Positions 20,781 to 29,719 of a stretch of 64,000 nucleotides of DNA are shown in pieces. Position 1 is the first letter of the stretch. The number at the start of each line of letters is the position of its first letter. The DNA lies in contig CANQCR010000005.1 in assembly GCA_947589735.1 (NCBI GenBank), forward strand, positions 1 through 64,000. The letters are read 5' to 3'. A program made the translations under genes and the position numbers. The notes beneath the pieces are model-generated. The model was not told where the DNA came from. It was given only the letters and a program-made list of their open reading frames with translations, and made no database searches. This DNA comes from an uncultured Bacilli bacterium. Its GTDB lineage: Bacteria > Bacillota_I > Bacilli_A > RF39 > UBA660.

Positions 20781-22127
20781 CTATTTTATTCGATTAATTA
20801 TTTTCTGAATCTCATTGTTTAAAGCTTCATCTTTTAAGATTTCATTTTTAATTTTATTAACAGCGTGCATAACGGTTGTATGGTTTTTACCACCAAACTC
20901 AATCCCTATTTTAGTTAAGTTTTCTTCTAGATAAACTCTACATATATACATCGCAATCATTCTTGGAATGGCAATCTCACTTGTTTTTTTCTTACTTTTT
21001 AAGTCTTCGGGACTAATTTTATAATTGTCACTTACTAATTGAATAACTTGATCAATTTTGTTTTTAGCAACAACTCTGACACTAAAGTGATCTTGCAAAG
21101 CTTCAACAGCTAAATCTAGGGTTATGTCTTCCCCACCCATACAAGCGGAATAAGCATATACTCTAACAATAGCTCCTTCAAGTGTTCTAATGTCACCTGC
21201 ACAATTACTAGCAATATACTCTTTAACGTCTTCAGGAAAATCATTACTAATCCCCTGTTGTTCTAGTTTTTTATTTAAGATATTCATCCTTAGTTCAAAT
21301 TCTGGTGGTAAAATATCAACTTGAAGGCCCCCTTTAAAGCGGGTTTTTAAACGCTCTTCTAACTTTTTAATATCTTCGGGAGAACGATCAGATGAGATAA
21401 TTATCTGTTTTCTATTATTATATAGTTCATTAAAGGTGTTAAAAAACTCTTGTTGAGCAAATACGGATGTGACAATATTTTGAATATCATCAATAATTAA
21501 AACATCGACATCGCGGTATTTATCTTTAAACTCTCTTACTGCTTCTTTGTTATCACCATTATTATTTTTTCTGCACATTTCGACGAATTCATCGACAAAC
21601 TTATCACATGGAATATATAACACGCGTTTATTACTGTTTTGAACAATATAGTTACCAATAGCGTGCATCAAATGTGTTTTACCTAGTCCACTTGATCCAT
21701 AAATAAAGAATGGATTATACATATTACCTGGTTGTTCAGCAACAGCTAACGCACTAACAGCAGCAAACTTATTACTATTACCAACAATAAAAGTATCAAA
21801 GTTATAGTCAGGATTTAAACCAGATTTAAATTTTTCATTAACCCCTATTTCATTCGTATCAATGACGATATTTGATGTTAATTCATCTTCTGTACAAAAC
21901 TCGAATTTAAAATTGGTTCCCGTTAACTCTGTGAAGTTTTCTTCAATTAAATCAATGTAGTGATCAGCAAGTTGTTTTTTATGTACAATGGTTGGAACAG
22001 ATATTTTAGCTAAATTATTATCCAAAGATATCAATTTAGCTTCTTTAAACCAAGTTTCATATGAGATATCATTCATTTGTCCTTTTATTTTTTCTAAAAA
22101 GGAGTTCCAAATACTTTCTAAGTCCAT
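20781..22127 (-). CDS. dnaA: Chromosomal replication initiator DnaA
   Basis: NPFFIYGSSGLGKTHLMHAIGNYI, VLIIDDIQ, GKNHTTVMHAVNKI. Confidence 0.98.
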   Translation of the reverse strand: MDLESIWNSFLEKIKGQMNDISYETWFKEAKLISLDNNLAKISVPTIVHKKQLADHYIDLIEENFTELTGTNFKFEFCTEDELTSNIVIDTNEIGVNEKFKSGLNPDYNFDTFIVGNSNKFAAVSALAVAEQPGNMYNPFFIYGSSGLGKTHLMHAIGNYIVQNSNKRVLYIPCDKFVDEFVEMCRKNNNGDNKEAVREFKDKYRDVDVLIIDDIQNIVTSVFAQQEFFNTFNELYNNRKQIIISSDRSPEDIKKLEERLKTRFKGGLQVDILPPEFELRMNILNKKLEQQGISNDFPEDVKEYIASNCAGDIRTLEGAIVRVYAYSACMGGEDITLDLAVEALQDHFSVRVVAKNKIDQVIQLVSDNYKISPEDLKSKKKTSEIAIPRMIAMYICRVYLEENLTKIGIEFGGKNHTTVMHAVNKIKNEILKDEALNNEIQKIINRIK

Positions 22128-22231
22128 ACCTCACCTACTTTTCCACGTTTAATCTACCTATATTCTACACTATTTAACTTCAAAATTAAAGCAAAAGTGG
22201 ACAAATAATTATAAAAAAAGTTATTAACAAT

Positions 22232-22403
22232 TTATGCACATTAGTTAGGTTTTATTATATAACATATTTTTTAGTTATGCACAAAAATGTTCATATGTAA
22301 TTCACACTTAAAAACTAATGTGTTTAAATTATGCACATTTAATGTTTATAACTTATAAAAGTATTATAAAATAAGCTTTTATAGTTAAAAAGAAAGTGCA
22401 TAA
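22232..22403. promoter_or_regulatory. oriC: DnaA-box cluster upstream of dnaA (oriC part)
   Basis: TTATGCACA at 22232-22240, 22275-22283 and 22329-22337; AGTGCATAA (one mismatch, opposite strand) at 22395-22403; AT-rich, at the divergent dnaA/rpmH strand switch. Confidence 0.87.
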
Positions 22404-22454
22404 CTATGTTTTTTTATAATTGACACTTTTAATTCGTCTTTTCTTAAAAAAGGT

Positions 22455-22483
22455 TTGACAAAAGGTAAAAAAACATATATAAT
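22455..22483 (+). promoter_or_regulatory. Consensus SigA-type promoter of rpmH
   Basis: TTGACA (22455-22460), 17-bp spacer, TATAAT (22478-22483). Confidence 0.9.
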
Positions 22484-22523
22484 CATAAAGCAAGCAGGAA
22501 ACGAATATATTGGAGGTGTTAAA

Positions 22524-22646
22524 ATGAAAAGAACTTATCAACCTAATAATCATAGAAAAAGTAAAAAAATGGGATTTATGGCTCGTATGAAAACTGATGT
22601 TATTAAAAATAGAAGAAAAAAAGGACGCAAAGTTTTATCTCATTAA
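22524..22646 (+). CDS. rpmH: 50S ribosomal protein L34
   Basis: [50 protein letters not shown]. The TTG start at 22455 in the ORF track is the -35 box, not a start codon. Confidence 0.95.
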   Translation: MKRTYQPNNHRKSKKMGFMARMKTDVIKNRRKKGRKVLSH

Positions 22647-22650
22647 TTTA

Positions 22651-22675
22651 CCACTGAATCGTCAGTGGCTTTTTT
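22651..22675 (+). terminator. Terminator/attenuator between rpmH and rnpA
   Basis: CCACTGA-atcg-TCAGTGG-C-TTTTTT. Confidence 0.85.
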
Positions 22676-22684
22676 GTATAAGGA

Positions 22685-23044
22685 ATGATTTTTATGAAGA
22701 AAAAAAATATTGTCAAAGAATCTTTTACCTTTAATCGCATTATTAAAGATAATGTGCCATATAAATATAAGGATTACATTATATATATAGAAAGGGTAGA
22801 TCAAGAAGATTATAAGTTTGGTTTGTCCGTCGGTAAAAAAGTTGGAAATGCGGTTACACGTAATCGAATTAAGCGCCAGCTTAGATCTATCATTGATAAA
22901 AAAGACTATCAAAATAACTTCAATTGTATTATAATAGTAGGCAGAGGTGTCTTAATGCGTACTTTTAAAGATATGGAAGATAATCTTTTTAAAGCTTTTG
23001 ATTCCTTAAATATATATAAGGAGGAATATAATGAAGAAAAATAA
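22685..23044 (+). CDS. rnpA: Ribonuclease P protein component
   Basis: FGLSVGKKVGNAVTRNRIKRQLRSII. Confidence 0.96.
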   Translation: MIFMKKKNIVKESFTFNRIIKDNVPYKYKDYIIYIERVDQEDYKFGLSVGKKVGNAVTRNRIKRQLRSIIDKKDYQNNFNCIIIVGRGVLMRTFKDMEDNLFKAFDSLNIYKEEYNEEK

Positions 23045-24035
23045 TAGGGGAAAAATTGTTATCCTATTAGTAATGCTATTTCTCTTAACAGGTTGTACGA
23101 AAAACCTAACTGGTGCGGATGGTAAACCCGTTCAAAATAAAGAAACTGGTCAAGTTTTACCATCAAATATTATGTGTGCGCCAACTGATGAAGATAATTT
23201 AGAGTTATACCATCAAACGAGAAAAGATTTAGAAACTAAGTATGAAAAACAACTAGAAGATGGCGATATTAGTAAAAAAGAATATCAAAAGAAAATTGAT
23301 AGTCTCGTAGATGTTGATAAATTAGTTTCATGTGATAAGTTTACCGTTACAACTGGTGGTTATGAGGGACTATGGAATACTATTTTTGTTAAACCTTTAA
23401 CTTGGATTATTATCAAAATAGGGCAGTTAGTTAAAAATTATGGTTTAGCTATTATTGTTACAACACTATTAATTCGTGGTATTATGTACCCATTAACTTT
23501 AAAGACAGCTAAACAATCAGAAAACTTAAAGAAGGCTAATCCGGAATTACAAAAACTAGAAAAAAAATATGCTAATCGCAAAGATGAACAAGCTATGATG
23601 CAAAAGAGTACTGAGATGATGCAAATTTATAAAAAGTATAACATCAACCCATTATCTGGTTGTATCTTCGGTATTATTCAAATACCATTATTCTTTGCAT
23701 TCTATGAATCATTATATAGATTACCAGTTTTATTTGAAGATACATTCTTAAGTTTATCAATGTCGACAGCGCCTTTAAAAGCAATGGAAGCAGGACACTT
23801 TATATATCTAGTATTACCAGTTCTTGTTTTCTTATCAACGTATTTTTCATTTAAATTAAATAGTGGCGCTAGTATGAATGCTGAACAAGCTAAACAAATG
23901 AAATATATGATGATATTTATGAATGTAATGATTGTTGTTATGTCATTCACGATGTCAACGGCTATCATTATTTACTGGATTACCAACAGTACATTTACCA
24001 TTATTCAAAATTTAATCGTTAAAAGGAGTAAGTAA
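23031..24035 (+). CDS. yidC: Membrane protein insertase YidC/OxaI (lipoprotein signal)
   Basis: LLTGCTK lipobox; GLAIIVTTLLIRGIMYPLTLKTAKQSE; IPLFFAFYESLYRLP. Confidence 0.96.
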   Translation: MKKNNRGKIVILLVMLFLLTGCTKNLTGADGKPVQNKETGQVLPSNIMCAPTDEDNLELYHQTRKDLETKYEKQLEDGDISKKEYQKKIDSLVDVDKLVSCDKFTVTTGGYEGLWNTIFVKPLTWIIIKIGQLVKNYGLAIIVTTLLIRGIMYPLTLKTAKQSENLKKANPELQKLEKKYANRKDEQAMMQKSTEMMQIYKKYNINPLSGCIFGIIQIPLFFAFYESLYRLPVLFEDTFLSLSMSTAPLKAMEAGHFIYLVLPVLVFLSTYFSFKLNSGASMNAEQAKQMKYMMIFMNVMIVVMSFTMSTAIIIYWITNSTFTIIQNLIVKRSK

Positions 24036-24036
24036 G

Positions 24037-24633
24037 ATGATTAAAGTATATAAATATGAAGGAAAAGATGAAGAGGAATGTTTGACTAGTTGTATCGAAG
24101 AACTTGATACTTATGCTTGTGATTTATTTGTTGTTAATCATGAAGAAGAGGATAAGTTTTGGATTGAAGTTGTCAAAAAAGAAGATATTACGGCTTTTAT
24201 AAAGGAATATTTAAAAGAAGTTTTAACGAAGATGAATGTTGAAATTAATCTTGAAGTAAGAGAAGATGAAAATATCTTTAGTGTCACTATGGTATCTAAC
24301 AATAATCCTGTTTTAATTGGTAAGGAAGGTAAAAACTTAAATGCCTTACAATTTCTATTAAGACAAGCTTTAACTAATCAAACCGGATTAGATATTAAAG
24401 TTAATCTTGATGCTTCAAATTATCGCGCTAAAAGAGTTAAAAACTTTGAATATCAAATTAAAAATATTGTTAGAGAAGTTCAAAAGACTAAAACTGATAC
24501 TAAGTTAGATCCAATGAACTCATATCAAAGACGAATTGTTCACTCCCTTTTAAGTAACTTTAGTAATGTTACAACGGAAAGTGTAGGGGAAGAACCAAAT
24601 CGTTGTGTCGTTATTAAATATATAGGAGACTAA
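24037..24633 (+). CDS. jag: Jag/KhpB RNA-binding protein (KH-R3H)
   Basis: LIGKEGKNLNALQFLLRQ KH motif; QRRIVHSLLS R3H; position after yidC. Confidence 0.94.
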   Translation: MIKVYKYEGKDEEECLTSCIEELDTYACDLFVVNHEEEDKFWIEVVKKEDITAFIKEYLKEVLTKMNVEINLEVREDENIFSVTMVSNNNPVLIGKEGKNLNALQFLLRQALTNQTGLDIKVNLDASNYRAKRVKNFEYQIKNIVREVQKTKTDTKLDPMNSYQRRIVHSLLSNFSNVTTESVGEEPNRCVVIKYIGD

Positions 24634-24654
24634 TTAAAAGTTAGTCTCTTTTTT
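24626..24654 (+). terminator. Rho-independent terminator after jag
   Basis: GAGACTAA-ttaaaag-TTAGTCTCTTTTTT. Confidence 0.87.
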
Positions 24655-24772
24655 CTTGCAATTTTTTATAATTAATAATAAAATATGCAGATATGTACGA
24701 AGGTATTTAATTTTATTTTATGCAAAAATTTGAATTTAAAAAAATGATAAAAATATATAAGGAGAAATAGTT

Positions 24773-25654
24773 ATGAACTATTTAAGTAGACAAAACTTAC
24801 CTAATATTGTTAGGACATTTCAAAAGACTAAAAAGTTACCATCTGATTTAGTATCATATCAAAAAGTATTAACGATTGCGTGTAGTCATACAAATTATTC
24901 TATTACTATGAATGAAGTTATATTAGCGCTTGCTTTTGCTTTAAAGGATGATAAAGTGATAGAAAAATATTTTGTTACCTATGCAGAAATATTTCATAAT
25001 GATTATTTCACGATTGAAAATGAAAGATTACAAGGTTCCCGAAAAGAAAATTTTGATATAAATAATCCCTTACTTTTAAAAATTTTAAGTTATATAAAAA
25101 AAAGATTTATAGAAGATTATCCCTTTTTTGGTGATGGGTATTTAGTTTACTTTATTAATATGATTCATACTTTATCGACTGATTTTAGTGATTCTTTAAA
25201 AAAAAGCTTAATGCCATATCGATCAGAAGCTCCAAACGCTGGAGTTATTAATAGTAGTATGAAATATTTAATAATGATGATTTTAGACGGTAAATTAACT
25301 AAAAAGGATATAATGAATCTTAAAAATATTAATTTTGAAATAGGACTGTTATTAGAAAATAATTTTTTACTTCTTCGTTCATTAGGTCCTAAAGAAAAAC
25401 GAGTAACATCGACGCGTCTTCGTAATCTCGTTGTTGAATTTGCTAGTTATTTATTAGAATATCTATTATTAGAACAAGATATTAGTAAATATTATACCTT
25501 TCCTAGTTTGTTAGAAATAGCGACTAAAGAGCCAAAAGATTTATTTTTTAAAAAATTTGATGATATAACAGTTTCAAATCGTAATGCTTTTTTTGATACA
25601 TATATATCATCATTACAATTTGAAAAAAGTAAGAAATATGTTTATTCTAATTAA
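24773..25654 (+). CDS. Uncharacterised protein, tandem paralog A1
   Basis: Open 293-aa ORF; shares MNYLS..LP, ALA.A, LSTDFS and LL..YLLLE features with the next ORF. Confidence 0.75.
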   Translation: MNYLSRQNLPNIVRTFQKTKKLPSDLVSYQKVLTIACSHTNYSITMNEVILALAFALKDDKVIEKYFVTYAEIFHNDYFTIENERLQGSRKENFDINNPLLLKILSYIKKRFIEDYPFFGDGYLVYFINMIHTLSTDFSDSLKKSLMPYRSEAPNAGVINSSMKYLIMMILDGKLTKKDIMNLKNINFEIGLLLENNFLLLRSLGPKEKRVTSTRLRNLVVEFASYLLEYLLLEQDISKYYTFPSLLEIATKEPKDLFFKKFDDITVSNRNAFFDTYISSLQFEKSKKYVYSN

Positions 25655-25722
25655 TAAAAAATAATATTAATTAAATATTGTTATTTTGTGTTATAATATC
25701 TTATATGTACAGGAGGTTTTAT

Positions 25723-26670
25723 ATGAATTATTTAAGTAAAAAATATTTACCGGAGACATTTCTTAATTTTAAACTTTTTAATCTTTTACCGGTTAAATTA
25801 GAAAAATATCGTGGGGTTTTAGAAATTACTTTTGATCATACCCAATATACGCCTAGTATGCGTTCTGTTGTTTTAGCGCTTGCTCTAGCTAATCATGATA
25901 ATGCTGTTTTACGTGATTATTTTGAAAGGGAATATTATAATTTTATTGATGATAAAGGGTTACCATCAAAAGATGTATATCAAAATGTAACTGAGTATTA
26001 TCATCAAATATATGATACAAGAATGGAACATTTTGACTTTGATGCCCCATTATTTAAGCAAATCCTTTGTTATGCGAAAATACCTTTTTCGGAATGGAAA
26101 GAACATTTTAACAATAGCTATATGGAAACATTTAAAGACATAATTATTGTTTTATCAACTGATTTTTCTAAGTTAGATCAAAACACCAATCTTTCTCGTG
26201 CTTTAATGGAAAATCGTGCTGTCGATGAAACAATTAACTCACTTCTTTTTATGATTGCTAATAGTCATCTTAGTAAAGAAGATGTTGCTGAAATTAGTAG
26301 GATTAATCCTTGGATAGGAAAATTATTAATGTCTAATATTGATGTTCTTTTAAGCTTTAAAAATCTTGATAATAAAGGTAAGGCTCATTTTACGCCTCTT
26401 CATATGAAGATGAACTTTGCAGGATACTTACTATCTTATTTACTTTTAAATGTTTCAGAAGAAGAATATGGTATTTTTGAAGATGTTATGTTAAAAGAAT
26501 TACCAGCTAAAAAAGATCAAGATGCTTTTTTAAGTTCTTTCTTACACTTATATTCTAGTGTAGATAAGAAAAATGCTATTATAAAAGAAATGGTTGATAA
26601 ATATCGTAAATCTAATTTAACGACTGAAAAAGATAAACAATATGTTTTTGATACCAAACCAAACGATTAA
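25723..26670 (+). CDS. Uncharacterised protein, tandem paralog A2
   Basis: Internal Met (MNYLSKKYLPETF) with RBS AGGAGG; paralogous to the 24773 ORF. Confidence 0.77.
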   Translation: MNYLSKKYLPETFLNFKLFNLLPVKLEKYRGVLEITFDHTQYTPSMRSVVLALALANHDNAVLRDYFEREYYNFIDDKGLPSKDVYQNVTEYYHQIYDTRMEHFDFDAPLFKQILCYAKIPFSEWKEHFNNSYMETFKDIIIVLSTDFSKLDQNTNLSRALMENRAVDETINSLLFMIANSHLSKEDVAEISRINPWIGKLLMSNIDVLLSFKNLDNKGKAHFTPLHMKMNFAGYLLSYLLLNVSEEEYGIFEDVMLKELPAKKDQDAFLSSFLHLYSSVDKKNAIIKEMVDKYRKSNLTTEKDKQYVFDTKPND

Positions 26671-26680
26671 AGGTGATGTA

Positions 26681-27292
26681 ATGAAATCGCAAGATTTAGC
26701 TTTTCTATATAAAATTAATGATTTACAAAAAACAAAAAGGTATGGTCATTATCCCGCTTTTTGGGAAAGTACATCAGAACATACTTTTAAAGTAGTTTTG
26801 ATAGCCGATTATTTTTATCATAAATTAAATCTTAATCTTGATTACCAAAAATGTATTGAACTTGCTTTATACCATGATTTTGGTGAGATGAATATGGAAG
26901 AGGATATTGATATTGCGGAGGCTACAAAAGCGGATAATAAAAAGAGAAAAGATGAGATAGAATCAGCAACAATTGCTAATCTTTCAAAGCTCTATAACCG
27001 CTTGATAGCTAATTATTTTGAAGAATATGAATTAGGTGAAAGTAGGGAAGCTAAGTTTATTAAAGCTTGTGATAAAATTGATGGTTTGATTCATCCCCTT
27101 ACGGTGGATGCTGAAATTATGAATCATGAAATATATGCGACATTTGCTGATAAAGCGTTCATTAATTTTCCAGAGTTAATGCCATTTTATCGTGAGATTA
27201 AAGAAACTATGCATCAACGTTTCGATGAACTAGGTTTTGTTTGGAAAGATGAATATGATGCGGTTTTTAAAGAAAAAAAGGGAGAGATATAA
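26681..27292 (+). CDS. HD-domain hydrolase (YfbR-like 5'-deoxynucleotidase family)
   Basis: RYGHYPAFWESTSEHTFKVVLIADYF...ALYHDFGEMNMEED...KACDKIDGL. Confidence 0.82.
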   Translation: MKSQDLAFLYKINDLQKTKRYGHYPAFWESTSEHTFKVVLIADYFYHKLNLNLDYQKCIELALYHDFGEMNMEEDIDIAEATKADNKKRKDEIESATIANLSKLYNRLIANYFEEYELGESREAKFIKACDKIDGLIHPLTVDAEIMNHEIYATFADKAFINFPELMPFYREIKETMHQRFDELGFVWKDEYDAVFKEKKGEI

Positions 27293-28266
27293 TGGAGTTT
27301 ATTGAAACAATTAAAGATAGGGTTAAAGGTACTAATAAAAGAATTGTTTTACCAGAGACAATGGATGAACGTGTTTTAAAAGCCGCGCGTAAAGCTACTG
27401 ATGAAAGCTTGGCTAAAATTATTTTAATTGGTAAACCAAAAATATCAATAGATCTTACCAATATTGATATTATTGATCCTAATGAAGATTCTTTAACGGA
27501 TAAATTAGCTGAAGCATTATACGAGTTACGAAAAGAAAAAGGTATGACGCTTGAAGAAGCTCATAACTTATTAATAACTGATTATATGTATTATGCATGT
27601 ATGCTAGTTAAATGTGGTTATGCCGATGGCGTTGTAAGTGGTGCTTGCCATTCAACAGCTAATACTTTAAGGCCAGCTCTTCAAATAATTAAAACAAAAC
27701 CGGATACTAAACTTGTATCGGCTTTCTTTTTGGTTTGTGTACCGGATTGTACTTATGGTTATAATGGTGTTTTTATTTTCGCCGATGCTGGTTTAGTTCA
27801 AAATCCTAGTCAAGAAGAACTTGCCTATATTGCGGGTATGAGTGCGCAAACCTTTAATCTTTTAACAAATCAAGAACCAATGGTGGCGATGCTTTCCCAT
27901 TCAACTAAAGGTAGTGCTAGTCATCCTGATGTTGATAAAGTGGTCGAAGCAGTAAAAATAGCGCAAAACCTTTATCCACAATATCAAATAGATGGTGAGC
28001 TTCAACTAGATGCGGCGATTGTTCCAGAAGTTGCTCGAATAAAAGCTCCTGATAGTCATATTGCTGGTAAAGCTAATGTTTTAGTTTTTCCTGACTTAGA
28101 TTCCGGCAATATCGGTTATAAATTAGTTGAACGTTTAGCTAAAGCTAAAGCTTATGGTCCAATTACCCAGGGTATAGCGCGTCCAATTAATGATTTATCA
28201 AGAGGATGTTCCGTTGATGATATTGTTGGGGTAATTGCTATAACAGCTCTTCAAGTTCAAAAGTAG
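27292..28266 (+). CDS. pta: Phosphate acetyltransferase
   Basis: KRIVLPETMDERVLKAA...GYADGVVSGACHSTANTLRPALQIIKT...DSGNIGYKLVERLAKAKAYGPITQGIARPINDLSRGCS. Confidence 0.95.
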   Translation: MEFIETIKDRVKGTNKRIVLPETMDERVLKAARKATDESLAKIILIGKPKISIDLTNIDIIDPNEDSLTDKLAEALYELRKEKGMTLEEAHNLLITDYMYYACMLVKCGYADGVVSGACHSTANTLRPALQIIKTKPDTKLVSAFFLVCVPDCTYGYNGVFIFADAGLVQNPSQEELAYIAGMSAQTFNLLTNQEPMVAMLSHSTKGSASHPDVDKVVEAVKIAQNLYPQYQIDGELQLDAAIVPEVARIKAPDSHIAGKANVLVFPDLDSGNIGYKLVERLAKAKAYGPITQGIARPINDLSRGCSVDDIVGVIAITALQVQK

Positions 28267-28273
28267 GTGAGGT

Positions 28274-29629
28274 ATGGAAGATACAATTGCAGCTATTGCT
28301 ACATCTTTAGGTGTCGGCGCTATTTCGATTATCAGAGTAAGTGGTAATGACGCTATTAAAATTGTTAATAATTTATTTAAAGGTAAAGATTTAACAAAAG
28401 TTAGTAGTCATACAATTAATTATGGTCATATTCTTGATCAAGATAAAATTGTTGATGAGGTTTTAGTATCCGTTATGCGCGCACCTAAAACGTTTACACG
28501 AGAAGATGTCGTTGAAATAAATGTTCATGGTGGGATTGCTACGACTAATAAAGTATTAGAACTATTACTTACGAATGGATGTCGTTTAGCCGAACCTGGT
28601 GAGTTTACTAAAAGAGCTTTCTTAAATGGTCGAATTGACCTTGTTGAAGCTGAAGGCGTAATGGATTTAATCAATGCTAAAACTGATAAAGCTCGGGATT
28701 TAGCTATTAATCAAGTAAGTGGTTCGGTATCTAATTTAATTAAAGAATTACGCCAAAGTTTAGTTGAAATTCTTGCTAATATCGAAGTTAATATCGATTA
28801 TCCTGAATATGAAGATATCGAAGTAATGACGATTGAAATGATTAAAGATAAGCTTAAAATGATTAAACAAAAAATTAAAGAAATATTAGATAAATCCCAA
28901 AATGGTAAAATTGTTAAAGATGGCATTAAAACCGTTATTATTGGACGACCTAATGTTGGTAAAAGTAGTATTTTAAATCGTCTTTTAGAAGAAGATAAAG
29001 CTATTGTTACTGATGTAGCGGGAACAACGAGGGATATTGTTGAAGGGCGGATAACTATTGATGGTATCGTTTTAAATATTATTGATACCGCCGGTATTCG
29101 TAAGACCGATGATTTAGTTGAAAGTATTGGTGTTAAAAAGAGTTTATCACTCATTGATGAAGCTGATTTGATTTTATTTGTTTTAAATAATAATGAATCT
29201 TTAACTAAAGAGGATGAAGAGATTCTTAAAAAGATTAAAAAGCATAATAGTATTGTTATCATCAATAAAATTGATTTAGCTAATAAAATTAACATTGACG
29301 CTATTGATAACGACAATATTGTTATGTTATCAGCCTTAAATAATGAAGGAATTAATGATTTAAAGGCGACGATTAAGAAAATGTTTAATCTAGAGCAAAT
29401 TGAACAAGAGGATTATACCTATCTTAGTAGCGCTAGAAGTATTGCTTTATTAAAACAAGCTTCAAAAGCTTTAGATAATGTTGAAGAAGGCGTTAATAAT
29501 AATATGCCAATTGATATGGTTGAGATTGATCTTAAAGATGCTTGGAACTTATTAGGTGAAATTATTGGTGCTAATTATAGTGAAGAACTAATTGATCAAT
29601 TATTTAGTCAATTTTGTTTAGGAAAATAG
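28274..29629 (+). CDS. mnmE: tRNA uridine-5-carboxymethylaminomethyl(34) synthesis GTPase MnmE
   Basis: MEDTIAAIATSLGVGAISIIRVSG; IGRPNVGKSSILNRLL; C-terminal FCLGK. Confidence 0.98.
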   Translation: MEDTIAAIATSLGVGAISIIRVSGNDAIKIVNNLFKGKDLTKVSSHTINYGHILDQDKIVDEVLVSVMRAPKTFTREDVVEINVHGGIATTNKVLELLLTNGCRLAEPGEFTKRAFLNGRIDLVEAEGVMDLINAKTDKARDLAINQVSGSVSNLIKELRQSLVEILANIEVNIDYPEYEDIEVMTIEMIKDKLKMIKQKIKEILDKSQNGKIVKDGIKTVIIGRPNVGKSSILNRLLEEDKAIVTDVAGTTRDIVEGRITIDGIVLNIIDTAGIRKTDDLVESIGVKKSLSLIDEADLILFVLNNNESLTKEDEEILKKIKKHNSIVIINKIDLANKINIDAIDNDNIVMLSALNNEGINDLKATIKKMFNLEQIEQEDYTYLSSARSIALLKQASKALDNVEEGVNNNMPIDMVEIDLKDAWNLLGEIIGANYSEELIDQLFSQFCLGK

Positions 29630-29650
29630 GGGAGTAATCCTCTTTTTTTG
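29628..29650 (+). terminator. Terminator between mnmE and mnmG
   Basis: AGGGGA-gtaa-TCCTCT-TTTTTT. Confidence 0.7.
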
Positions 29651-29719
29651 TGAAAAAATTATTGTTTAATTATCAAAAAGATAGTATACTATCAAAGGAA
29701 GTTCAAAGAGGTGAGGTCA

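Noticed and set aside
22455-22523. N-terminal extension of the rpmH ORF ([11 protein letters not shown]...)
   Set aside because: The TTG start is the -35 hexamer of a perfect promoter; L34 begins at 22524 with a good RBS.
28798-29316. 172-aa minus-strand ORF inside mnmE
   Set aside because: Antisense shadow ORF; composition and lack of RBS argue against coding.
29680-29693. 14-bp palindrome GATAGTATACTATC upstream of mnmG
   Set aside because: It overlaps a likely -10 region (TATACT) in AT-rich DNA. It could be an operator, but no regulator or second copy supports that.
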